Counted from the stretch's first letter, positions 1-5,305 are shown. The stretch: 5,305 nucleotides of DNA from an uncultured Ruminococcus sp. (GCA_900551505.1 URWK01000105.1:1-5305); one strand, 5' to 3'. Translations and numbers: made by a program. The notes: generated by a model not told the origin, from the letters alone.

Positions 1-11
1 GCGTGGGTGGT

Positions 12-50
<39 letters not shown>

Positions 51-61
51 AACTTTGCCTG

Positions 62-625
62 TCAGAAAAACTCAGTTGCGAGCAGGTATACAGTTACGGC
101 AATCAATGTTATATTTCTTTCTGCGAACGTGAAAATCAGAAAGATAAGCAGAATTGAAAAGAGTGTACAGAAAATTTTCAGAGGTATCTCAATGTTGTGT
201 TCCGGGAAAAAGTATTCAAGTACCATTTCAATAAAGCAACCGCCGTCAAGACTTCGATAGGGGAGCAGGTTAAAAATTCCGATACAGAAATTAATTGTGG
301 CAAAAATCGGATTTCTTACGGCGAGCATTGCGGAAGTCAGCAAATTAGCTGTGCAACCTCCGAGCATTACAATTACATCATATAAGAACGGGTGAATGTG
401 TTCCTGTGCGGGAATTATTTTTATTCCTCCGCCGTGAAATCTGATTGCGGAAATTCTTTTACCGCAAAATGTAATCGGGATAAGATGCCCCGTTTCATGT
501 ATAATGCAGGCTGTAATTGCAGGAATAAGCTGACTTTCATCACTTAGCACGAACATCAGGGCTATTACAGTGAAAAAGCAGAAATCAAACGAAATTTTCA
601 ACCTGCATATTTCAAACTCTATCAA
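62..625 (-). CDS. SpoIVFB-like M50 family site-2 intramembrane metalloprotease
   Basis: This is a polytopic membrane zinc protease that would cut a substrate inside or next to the membrane. The sequence shows the zinc-binding HExxH motif as HETGH (H43, E44, H47) inside a hydrophobic segment. It also shows a GG-x3-N motif at 89-94 and the third metal ligand in the conserved NLLP-x4-LDGG signature (N119 to G129, D127). Hydrophobic segments lie near 14-28, 33-55, 80-104, 106-123, 149-167 and 172-184. B. subtilis SpoIVFB, which processes pro-sigma-K, is longer and carries a C-terminal CBS domain; this 187-residue protein stops after the membrane core. The start is a TTG overlapping the upstream stop by 4 nt, with AAAGG 9 nt before it. 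It is the last gene of the clpC operon. Family assignment is secure; the substrate is unknown, and a role in sporulation is only one option. Confidence 0.9.
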   Translation of the reverse strand: MIEFEICRLKISFDFCFFTVIALMFVLSDESQLIPAITACIIHETGHLIPITFCGKRISAIRFHGGGIKIIPAQEHIHPFLYDVIVMLGGCTANLLTSAMLAVRNPIFATINFCIGIFNLLPYRSLDGGCFIEMVLEYFFPEHNIEIPLKIFCTLFSILLIFLIFTFAERNITLIAVTVYLLATEFF

Positions 626-936
626 TTTCCTATACCTTTAAAAATATCTGCAACAGTCAGAAAGATTTGTTCGGGTTCGTTTACCGAAAAGTTATGACAC
701 CGGTTTATGAAATTCTTAGAAATGTCCGTTGAAAAAATATTTGTGACAACAATCAGAATTGCAATAACCACACACAAAAGAATTTGCATAGTGAGAACAT
801 CAGAAAACCAGTTGCCGTTTTTATATCTGTGGCGTTCACGGATTTCGTCAAGCTGTTCGTCTGTCAGAATTTCAACCGGTTCGATTTGCGGAACGGTTTC
901 TTCATTTTCGGGAACATTCTGTGTATTTTCGTCCAT
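622..936 (-). CDS. Small single-pass membrane protein between clpC and the M50 protease
   Basis: I do not recognise this 104-residue protein as a named family. Residues 1-40 form a strongly acidic, Gln/Pro-containing N-terminal tail ending in a basic patch (RERHRYK, 33-39). One transmembrane segment follows at about 47-66, then a short tail of about 38 residues. The basic patch before the membrane segment predicts N-in, C-out topology by the positive-inside rule. The gene has an excellent AAGGAGG site 7 nt before its ATG, begins 20 nt after clpC and overlaps the M50 gene by 4 nt, so it is almost certainly co-expressed with both. Position and topology recall SpoIVFA, the partner that holds SpoIVFB inactive, but SpoIVFA has a large extracytoplasmic LytM/M23 domain that is absent here. 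A role as regulator, adaptor or substrate of the protease is inference. Confidence 0.8.
   Translation of the reverse strand: MDENTQNVPENEETVPQIEPVEILTDEQLDEIRERHRYKNGNWFSDVLTMQILLCVVIAILIVVTNIFSTDISKNFINRCHNFSVNEPEQIFLTVADIFKGIGN
635..639 (-). promoter_or_regulatory. Ribosome binding site deciding the TTG start of the M50 protease
   Basis: On the minus strand AAAGG lies 9 nt before the TTG codon at 623-625. No ATG or GTG is found nearby with a comparable site, and starting at the next in-frame ATG (codon 24) would remove most of the first hydrophobic segment. The site lies inside the 3' end of the upstream gene, which suggests translational coupling. Confidence 0.55.
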
Positions 937-943
937 AAAAAAT

Positions 944-950
944 CCTCCTT
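944..950 (-). promoter_or_regulatory. Strong Shine-Dalgarno (AAGGAGG) for the small membrane protein
   Basis: A full AAGGAGG on the minus strand lies 7 nt before the ATG at 934-936, in the 20-nt gap after the clpC stop codon (957-959). Its near-perfect fit supports the 104-residue ORF as a real gene. Confidence 0.85.
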
Positions 951-956
951 TTTAAT

Positions 957-3323
957 CTAACTGTGGCTTATACGGTCTTTTTCCACGAATTTATAATTTC
1001 CGTTTTCAAATATAAGTTCAATATCATTTTCGGATTTGACGGTTTTATCGAGAATGGCTTGGGAAAGCGGATTTTCGACCAGTTCCGTAATTCTGCGTCT
1101 TAGAGGTCTTGCACCGAATTTTTCGGAATTTTTATCGTTTGCAAGTGCATTTATCGCATTGTCAGAAAAGGAAACCGATATGCCGAGTTTCAAGGCTCTT
1201 TCGTGAAGTTCGGCAAGCAACTTTTCGGTAATTCTGCGGAGGTCTGAATTATTGAGTTTGTGGAAAATGATAGTATCGTCAAGCCTGTTCAGAAGTTCCG
1301 GTTTGAAATGTTTGCGGAGTTCTCCCATAACCGCACTTTTTTCATAATCGGAGGTACTTTCCGAAGAAGGCGAAAATCCAAGCTGTTTATTATCGGTAAG
1401 AAATTCAGCACCTATATTTGAAGTTAAGATAATAAGAGTATTTCTGAAATCAGTCTTGCGTCCCTGTGAATCGGTAAGGCAACCGTCTTCAATAATCTGT
1501 AAGAGTATATTTGCAACATCCGGGTGAGCTTTTTCGATTTCGTCAAACAGTATCACAACATAAGGTTTTCGGCGTACACGTTCGGTAAGCTGACCGCCTT
1601 CATCGAATCCCACATATCCGGGAGGAGCTCCGATAAGCTTTGAAACGGAATGTTTCTCCATATATTCGGACATATCGAGCCTGATAAGATTTTCCGTACT
1701 GTCAAAAAGACATTCCGCAAGAGATACCGCAAGTTCTGTTTTGCCGATACCCGTTGAGCCGAGAAACAGAAAAGAACCTATCGGGCGTTTAGGGTCTTTA
1801 AGTCCTACTCTGCCACGGCGTATGGCGGAAGAAACGGCTTTTACAGCTTTCTCCTGACCGATTACACGATTTTCAAGCCTCTTTTCCAGTCCTGCAAGTC
1901 TTTCGCTTTCTTCTTCGTTCATTCTGCTTATGGGTATTCCCGTCCACTTTGAAACAATTGCTGTTACGTCATCGGGTGATACTGTCAATTTTTCTGTAGT
2001 TTCCTGAATGTTAGTTTTTCCGCTGTTCTCTATAAGTTTCTGAAGTTTCTCGAAAGTCATTCTTTCGGTGGAACTTGGTTCTTTGCTGTTGTCATGTTTA
2101 AGCCTTACCGCTGAACAAGCTTCATCTATAATATCAATGGCTTTGTCGGGAAGAAATCTGTCATGAATATATCTGACAGAGAGAGAAACAGCGGTTTTAA
2201 TTGTTCCATCGGGAACGGAAACATTGTGGAAACTTTCATAACTTTTTCTTATACCGCACAACATTTCAAAAGCTTGCTCCGGAGTAGGTTCGTTAATGCT
2301 TACCGGCTGAAATCTTCTTTCAAGTGCCGAATCCTTTTCTATATGTTTTCTGTATTCCTCAAGTGTAGTAGCTCCGATAAGTTGTATTTCGCCCCTCGCA
2401 AGCTGTGGCTTTAAGATATTTGCGGCATCAATAGCACCTTCCGCCGCACCTGCTCCTACAATTGTGTGAATTTCGTCAATGAAAAGAATAATGTTCTTTG
2501 CTTTTGAAACTTCTTCAATACAAGCTTTTATACGCTCTTCAAAATCTCCCCTGTACTTTGCACCTGCAAGCATGGCTGACAAGTCGAGGGCAAATATATT
2601 TTTTCCCCGTATAGTTTCGGGAACTTTTCCACGGATTAAAAGTTGTGCAAGCCCTTCAACAACCGCAGTTTTTCCTACGCCTGCTTCGCCTATAAGGCAA
2701 GGATTATTTTTGGTCTTGCGTGAAAGTATCGTAATGACACGTTCAATTTCATCATCACGGCAGATTACAGGGTCGCAACCTTTCTCATATATCTGTGCTG
2801 TAAGGTTTCTTGCGTACTTGTTAAGCATGGGGAATTGTTTCATATCAATTTGCGGAATAGGCGGTGAAACCTTTCGTATATCGTCATTTGTGTAAGTTCC
2901 CATACATTCGGAATAGAGTTTTGCGGTATTCACACCGAGCGATTTAAGAATAGTTACTGCACTGCATTCTGTTTCACGGAGCAGGCTCATAAGAATATGT
3001 TCCGTTCCCGTCTGTCTTACGCCGAGTTCCTTTGAAATACGTCTTGCACGCTCAAAAATTCTCTCAAGTGACGGTGTAAAGCAGTCGTAATTTAAAGAAG
3101 TCTGTTCGCCTTTACCCGTCATAGAAACGATACTTTCAAGTATGCTTTTTTCACGGACATCATTTGAACGGAGAATTGCGGAAGCTACATTGCCGTTTTC
3201 CTGAAGCATACCGAGAAGAATATGTTCACTTCCCACATAAGTATGACCAAGACGACAGGCTGACTGCAAACCGGCATCAACTGAGATAACGGCTTTTCGT
3301 GTGAAGTTATTGAAATTTTCCAT
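957..3323 (-). CDS. clpC: ClpC-type AAA+ unfoldase, ATP-binding subunit of the Clp protease
   Basis: This two-ring AAA+ ATPase would unfold proteins and feed them to ClpP in the cytosol. Two Clp N-terminal repeats lie at about 8-60 and 83-135. AAA-1 has Walker A GEAGVGKT (212-219), Walker B with D283/E284, pore-loop Y257 and arginine fingers R336/R337. AAA-2 has Walker A GSTGIGKT (522-529; the usual Pro is Ser), Walker B with D594/E595, pore-loop Y570, N636, R680 and sensor-2 GARPLRR (737-743). An LGF tripeptide (648-650) sits where ClpC proteins carry the ClpP-docking loop, which favours ClpC over ClpB. The stretch between the rings (about 408-450) is clearly shorter than in B. subtilis ClpC and shows no obvious UVR-type coiled coil. 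Total length is 788 against about 810. The start ATG follows a TAAGGTGGG site. No ctsR, mcsA or mcsB lies beside it; instead it heads an operon with two membrane proteins, so it may be a second, specialised ClpC copy. Confidence 0.95.
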   Translation of the reverse strand: MENFNNFTRKAVISVDAGLQSACRLGHTYVGSEHILLGMLQENGNVASAILRSNDVREKSILESIVSMTGKGEQTSLNYDCFTPSLERIFERARRISKELGVRQTGTEHILMSLLRETECSAVTILKSLGVNTAKLYSECMGTYTNDDIRKVSPPIPQIDMKQFPMLNKYARNLTAQIYEKGCDPVICRDDEIERVITILSRKTKNNPCLIGEAGVGKTAVVEGLAQLLIRGKVPETIRGKNIFALDLSAMLAGAKYRGDFEERIKACIEEVSKAKNIILFIDEIHTIVGAGAAEGAIDAANILKPQLARGEIQLIGATTLEEYRKHIEKDSALERRFQPVSINEPTPEQAFEMLCGIRKSYESFHNVSVPDGTIKTAVSLSVRYIHDRFLPDKAIDIIDEACSAVRLKHDNSKEPSSTERMTFEKLQKLIENSGKTNIQETTEKLTVSPDDVTAIVSKWTGIPISRMNEEESERLAGLEKRLENRVIGQEKAVKAVSSAIRRGRVGLKDPKRPIGSFLFLGSTGIGKTELAVSLAECLFDSTENLIRLDMSEYMEKHSVSKLIGAPPGYVGFDEGGQLTERVRRKPYVVILFDEIEKAHPDVANILLQIIEDGCLTDSQGRKTDFRNTLIILTSNIGAEFLTDNKQLGFSPSSESTSDYEKSAVMGELRKHFKPELLNRLDDTIIFHKLNNSDLRRITEKLLAELHERALKLGISVSFSDNAINALANDKNSEKFGARPLRRRITELVENPLSQAILDKTVKSENDIELIFENGNYKFVEKDRISHS

Positions 3324-3333
3324 ATATCATGAA

Positions 3334-3342
3334 CCCACCTTA
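3334..3342 (-). promoter_or_regulatory. Ribosome binding site of clpC
   Basis: Minus-strand TAAGGTGGG lies 10 nt before the ATG at 3321-3323. Another ATG at 3328-3330 is out of frame, so the 788-residue start is preferred. Confidence 0.7.
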
Positions 3343-3366
3343 TAAGTATTTATCACATTAATTATT

Positions 3367-3396
3367 ATTACACTTTGAATATGAAATATTTGTCAT
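3367..3396 (-). promoter_or_regulatory. Sigma-A-like promoter of the clpC operon
   Basis: On the minus strand ATGACA (3391-3396, 5 of 6 to the -35 consensus) is followed after 18 nt by TGTAAT (3367-3372, 5 of 6 to the -10 consensus). Transcription would start near 3360, giving a leader of about 37 nt that contains the ribosome binding site. I see no CtsR heptad repeat (GGTCAAA type) and no CIRCE element near it, so standard heat-shock control of clpC is not evident. Confidence 0.55.
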
Positions 3397-3402
3397 AATC
3401 GG

Positions 3403-3420
3403 ACAGATGAAAAAATCTGT
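3403..3420. repeat. Perfect 6-bp inverted repeat upstream of the clpC promoter
   Basis: ACAGAT and ATCTGT flank a 6-nt spacer (GAAAAA). The repeat begins 6 nt beyond the -35 box of the clpC promoter and lies upstream of the leader RNA of the divergent peptide gene. It has no T-run, so it is not a terminator. It could be a binding site for a dimeric regulator, but a repeat this short could also be chance. Confidence 0.35.
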
Positions 3421-3421
3421 A

Positions 3422-3448
3422 ACAAAAATTATCCTGCAACATAGTATG
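3422..3448 (+). promoter_or_regulatory. Possible sporulation-type (sigma-K-like) promoter of the Cys/Gly-rich peptide gene
   Basis: CATAGTAT (3440-3447) fits the CATAnnnT core of mother-cell sporulation -10 elements, and AC (3422-3423) lies 16 nt upstream, as in the sigma-K pattern; the last A of CATAnnnTA is a G here. No good sigma-A promoter (TTGACA plus TATAAT) is visible upstream of this gene. The predicted start, near 3454, coincides with the beginning of the structured leader. The consensus is short, so this is tentative. Confidence 0.3.
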
Positions 3449-3451
3449 TAA

Positions 3452-3519
3452 TATGAAACGAGGCGGAAAGCAAATAGCTTAAAGGCTGTCGGAATACCGG
3501 CAGCAAACCTTGTTTCATA
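3452..3519 (+). ncRNA. Predicted three-way-junction leader RNA upstream of the Cys/Gly-rich peptide gene
   Basis: A 12-bp outer helix pairs 3452-3463 with 3508-3519 (eleven Watson-Crick pairs and one G-U). It encloses two hairpins. P2 is 3468-3471 with 3477-3480 (4 bp, 5-nt loop). P3 is 3485-3492 with 3497-3504 (8 bp, GC-rich, one G-U, AATA loop). The joining strands CGGA, AAAG and AAA are purine-rich, as in many ligand-binding junctions. The element ends 16 nt before the ribosome binding site of the peptide gene, and I see no alternative terminator or sequestering stem, so the expression platform, if any, is not obvious. I could not match it to a known riboswitch class. It may be a riboswitch-like element, a protein-binding leader or an mRNA-stabilising structure. 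The pairing is seen in the sequence; the function is inferred. Confidence 0.5.
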
Positions 3520-3535
3520 AATACATTACCAATAT

Positions 3536-3541
3536 AAGGAG
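3536..3541 (+). promoter_or_regulatory. Ribosome binding site fixing the start of the Cys/Gly-rich peptide
   Basis: AAGGAG lies 10 nt before the ATG at 3552. A longer reading from a TTG at 3510 would start inside the 3' arm of the leader helix without a ribosome binding site and is rejected in favour of this ATG. Confidence 0.85.
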
Positions 3542-3551
3542 TTGTTATTTT

Positions 3552-3707
3552 ATGAACGGTTGTGGATTCGGCGGAAATTGTTGTTGGTGGATTATCATTC
3601 TTATCCTCATTTTCTGTTGCTGTGGCAATGGCTGGGGCGGTTGTGGCGACTGTGGCGGTTGTGGAGGCTGCGGCGGTTGCGGCGGCTGTGGAGGCTGTGG
3701 CTGTTAA
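3552..3707 (+). CDS. Cys/Gly-rich small peptide with a (GGC)n tail
   Basis: The product has 51 residues, of which 14 are cysteine and 20 glycine. It has three parts: an MNGCGFGGN head; a hydrophobic core (WWIIILILIF, 12-21) bracketed by CC (10-11) and CCC (22-24); and a tail of seven Gly-Gly/Asp-Cys triplets ending GC. The head plus hydrophobic core resembles the small YjcZ-type sporulation peptides of Bacillota, and similar Cys-rich ORFs in Clostridia have been labelled chorion-like high-cysteine proteins, a name based on composition only. The regular CxxC spacing could bind metal or form disulfide or thioether links. The core could insert in a membrane, though it is short. The gene is monocistronic, with its own leader and terminator, and no maturation enzyme is next to it. 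A strong ribosome binding site and tandem TAA stops support a real gene. Function is unknown; spore surface, metal binding and modified peptide are the options. Confidence 0.8.
   Translation: MNGCGFGGNCCWWIIILILIFCCCGNGWGGCGDCGGCGGCGGCGGCGGCGC
3636..3698 (+). repeat. 9-nt tandem repeat encoding Gly-Gly-Cys (seven units)
   Basis: Seven in-frame 9-nt units of the form GGN-GGY-TGY encode GGC, GDC and then five GGC triplets. Third positions vary between units (GGC/GGA, GGT/GGC, TGT/TGC). The protein repeat is therefore kept while the DNA repeat is not exact, which suggests selection on the amino-acid pattern rather than very recent slippage expansion. The copy number may vary between strains. 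Confidence 0.85.
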
Positions 3708-3734
3708 TAAGTTGATTTACCGCTAAATTTTCAG

Positions 3735-3758
3735 AGGGGGCAATACGCCCCCTTTTTT
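3735..3758 (+). terminator. Intrinsic terminator after the Cys/Gly-rich peptide gene
   Basis: A perfect GGGGGC / GCCCCC stem (3736-3741 with 3747-3752), extended by an A-T pair, has a 5-nt AATAC loop and runs straight into six T residues. It is a classical Rho-independent terminator 28 nt after the stop codon and isolates the peptide gene from the downstream unit. Confidence 0.95.
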
Positions 3759-3842
3759 CGTATATTTGTATAATTTCCCGACATTCTTAACGGTCACTAT
3801 GCACAATTAAATTATATATTTTAAGATATAAACATTACAAGA

Positions 3843-3871
3843 TTGACAAAACCGCAGAAAAGTATTATTAT
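3843..3871 (+). promoter_or_regulatory. Sigma-A promoter of the lipoprotein unit
   Basis: A perfect -35 box TTGACA (3843-3848) is separated by exactly 17 nt from TATTAT (3866-3871), 5 of 6 to the -10 consensus. Transcription would start near 3878, about 31 nt before the lipoprotein ATG. The rest of the 3759-3842 gap is AT-rich and I see nothing else in it. Confidence 0.8.
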
Positions 3872-3908
3872 ATATTACATACAAAATATTTTAAAGGAAT
3901 TTGGTTAA

Positions 3909-4394
3909 ATGAAAAAAGGAAAAATTATTTTGGCATTGGCAATAGTCTGTCTGGCTTTATGTGGTTGCGGAAACGGTCAGAATACTTCATCATACGGCGA
4001 TGAAGAAAATCCGTATACTACACCATCGCTTGAAAAGGCTGAAGAAATCTTAAATCAGGAACTTTCTGACGGTACAACATATCTGATAAGGGATTTAAGA
4101 GGCAAGGCGTATGCGGATATAACATTTACAAAGAACGATGCGGACAGTAATACCGAAAAACTTGTTCAAAGTATACTTATACGCACACAAGTTCTTAAAG
4201 AATATGATAATGTAACATTCTGTTGGTATGACCCGGACGGGATTATCGGAATAAGTATGCTTGAGAGGGGAGAAGACGGAAACGATACTTCCCCGACCTA
4301 CGGAATTTACTGGTACAGGCAGGATTATTACAATAAATATATGGAACTTATGTATTCTCAGGCTACAGAAACACAAACTACTACAGCAAAATAA
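3909..4394 (+). CDS. Putative lipoprotein of unknown function
   Basis: The 161-residue product starts with a type II signal peptide: basic MKKGK, a hydrophobic run to L17, and a lipobox L17-C18-G19-C20. Signal peptidase II would cut before C20, leaving a lipid-anchored protein on the outer face of the membrane. A flexible, Ser/Asn/Gly-rich linker follows (21-38), then a mixed alpha/beta-looking domain of about 100 residues (40-148). This domain has an aromatic-rich end (YWYRQDYYNKY, 134-144) and a Thr-rich tail. I recognise no enzymatic motif. AAAGGA lies 10 nt before the ATG, downstream of a strong promoter, and the next gene starts 24 nt after the stop with no terminator between, so the two form an operon. 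Secretion and lipidation are well supported; the role is unknown. Confidence 0.85.
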   Translation: MKKGKIILALAIVCLALCGCGNGQNTSSYGDEENPYTTPSLEKAEEILNQELSDGTTYLIRDLRGKAYADITFTKNDADSNTEKLVQSILIRTQVLKEYDNVTFCWYDPDGIIGISMLERGEDGNDTSPTYGIYWYRQDYYNKYMELMYSQATETQTTTAK

Positions 4395-4418
4395 ACAATT
4401 GATAAAGGCGGGGAAATA

Positions 4419-5305
4419 ATGAATAGCAGAGCAGTTGACCTCAGAAAGCAGAAAGTCTTTGACATGATAAAGTCAAAGTTCAGAAACTACACACAGGAAA
4501 ACAATGTGCTTGTTTCAGAAAAGAACGGAATTACTGTAAACGTTGACTTCGGTTACAAAAACATCGTAAAAGGCGTTACACTCCTGCAAGTGAATTTCAC
4601 GGTTACTCACAAATACTTCGATGAAGATATTATTGAATCGGTAGCAGGCGTTGGGAACAATGTCGATTTGGCATTACAGCAGGCGACAGAAAACTTTATG
4701 CAGGCGGTTCTTGTTCCGGTTGAGCAGGTTCTCGAAGGCAGAGATACTCAGACGATAAAAACCGAATTGTGGGGAGAAATCCATACGTTTGAAATGAGTA
4801 ATACCGACAGAGAACTTACCACGAAGAGAACAGACAAGAATAAAAAATCTCTTTGGTCACTGGTAGAAAAACTTGTGCCGAAGTATCTCGGAAATAAAAA
4901 GGCTTATTGGATAAAACTCTTTGTATCATGTTCGGAGGAAAATTCAATATCGGAAGCAAGAATAAACAATATTTTATGTCCGGAACTTACCGATATTCTC
5001 AATAAGTATGCGAAAGAATGGGAAAACAGAAAGGATTATCATTCCGAAAAGCTGTTTGTATTTATGGTTCAAGCTGACGAAACTTATAAAAAGCCTTGCT
5101 TTACACGTTCGCAGATAAAGAACTTCACTACACAGAGCATAAAAATTTTTGAAGAAATTAGTTCGGAAGACGATTATAAGAACGTATATAACAGGATTTA
5201 CGGACTTACTGAAGAAAAGAACCTTGCAACAGAGCTTTACCTGCTTATTCCTGAAATCTATTGTCAGATGATTCTCAACGTTAAATCAAAAAACAAGATA
5301 CACAT
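4419..5305 (+). CDS. Partial cytosolic protein, DUF6348-like N-terminal region (no stop within window)
   Basis: An open frame of 295 full codons starts at ATG 4419 after AAAGGCGGGG and continues past the window end. The product has no signal peptide or membrane segment and is rich in Lys, Glu and Asn. Residues about 55-102 contain an ESVAGVG motif (73-79), then an A85-L86 to N92-F93 helix. This pattern recalls DUF6348-type proteins (E-S-x-A-G-x-G followed by a helix with AL and NF), a family of unknown function; I recall this from memory and it needs a profile search. Residues 141-295 hold a second region with several predicted helices and no motif I know. The 24-nt gap to the lipoprotein gene and the lack of a terminator indicate co-transcription. 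Because the 3' end is missing, total length and further domains cannot be judged. Confidence 0.8.
   Translation, partial: MNSRAVDLRKQKVFDMIKSKFRNYTQENNVLVSEKNGITVNVDFGYKNIVKGVTLLQVNFTVTHKYFDEDIIESVAGVGNNVDLALQQATENFMQAVLVPVEQVLEGRDTQTIKTELWGEIHTFEMSNTDRELTTKRTDKNKKSLWSLVEKLVPKYLGNKKAYWIKLFVSCSEENSISEARINNILCPELTDILNKYAKEWENRKDYHSEKLFVFMVQADETYKKPCFTRSQIKNFTTQSIKIFEEISSEDDYKNVYNRIYGLTEEKNLATELYLLIPEIYCQMILNVKSKNKIH

Noticed and set aside
2163..2895. Plus-strand open frames opposite clpC
   Set aside because: They are antisense shadows of the highly conserved AAA-1 and N-terminal regions and show no ribosome binding site or recognisable protein.
957..3323. Assignment of the ATPase as the disaggregase ClpB
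   Set aside because: The long ClpB coiled-coil middle domain is missing and an LGF tripeptide is present at the ClpP-docking loop position, which fits ClpC.
3452..3519. Leader as a cyclic-di-GMP-I, purine or other known riboswitch, or a hammerhead ribozyme
   Set aside because: The three-way shape and AAAGC/UAAAGG bits are suggestive, but the GACGCAAAGC core and GAAA-capped hairpin of cyclic-di-GMP-I, the purine joining-strand consensus and the CUGANGA hammerhead core are all absent.
3510..3551. Longer N-terminus for the Cys/Gly-rich peptide from a TTG
   Set aside because: The TTG lies in the 3' arm of the leader helix and has no ribosome binding site, whereas the ATG at 3552 has AAGGAG 10 nt upstream.
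3636..3698. CRISPR-like or minisatellite array
   Set aside because: The 9-nt units are in-frame codons of the peptide with varied third positions; there are no spacers.
4095..4376. Minus-strand 93-codon frame within the lipoprotein gene
   Set aside because: It is antisense to a well-supported gene with promoter, ribosome binding site and lipobox, and has no features of its own.

Overview
The window looks like chromosomal DNA of a low-to-moderate GC, Gram-positive member of the Clostridia (Bacillota). A gut Ruminococcus-like or Lachnospiraceae-like organism would fit, but the sequence does not settle the genus. The evidence is the strong AGGAGG-type ribosome binding sites, sigma-A-like promoters, a ClpC-type (not ClpB-only) AAA+ unfoldase, a SpoIVFB-like membrane protease and a typical Gram-positive lipoprotein signal. 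There are no rRNA or tRNA genes, CRISPR arrays, insertion sequences or phage genes.

Layout. Positions 1-61 hold a 36-base cytosine run that is probably an assembly or sequencing artefact at a contig edge. From 62 to 3323 the minus strand carries a compact three-gene operon, transcribed right to left: a 788-residue ClpC-like ATPase (957-3323), a 104-residue single-pass membrane protein (622-936) and a 187-residue M50 site-2 protease of the SpoIVFB type (62-625). The first two genes are 20 nt apart; the last two overlap by 4 nt. A sigma-A-like promoter for the operon lies at 3367-3396.

The divergent intergenic region 3324-3551 holds that promoter, a small inverted repeat, and a predicted three-way-junction RNA (3452-3519). 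The RNA forms the leader of a plus-strand gene for a 51-residue peptide made mostly of cysteine and glycine (3552-3707). That gene ends at a strong intrinsic terminator (3735-3758). A second plus-strand unit follows from a near-consensus promoter (3843-3871): a 161-residue lipoprotein (3909-4394) and, 24 nt later, a cytosolic protein that runs off the window end (4419-5305).

How the genes may work together. The minus-strand operon pairs an unfoldase with an intramembrane protease and a small membrane partner. Regulated intramembrane proteolysis followed by Clp degradation is a known sequence of events in Bacillota, so a shared proteolytic pathway is a reasonable inference but is not shown here. 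The Cys/Gly-rich peptide with its structured leader is the most unusual element. The lipoprotein and the downstream protein are probably co-transcribed and have no assigned function.
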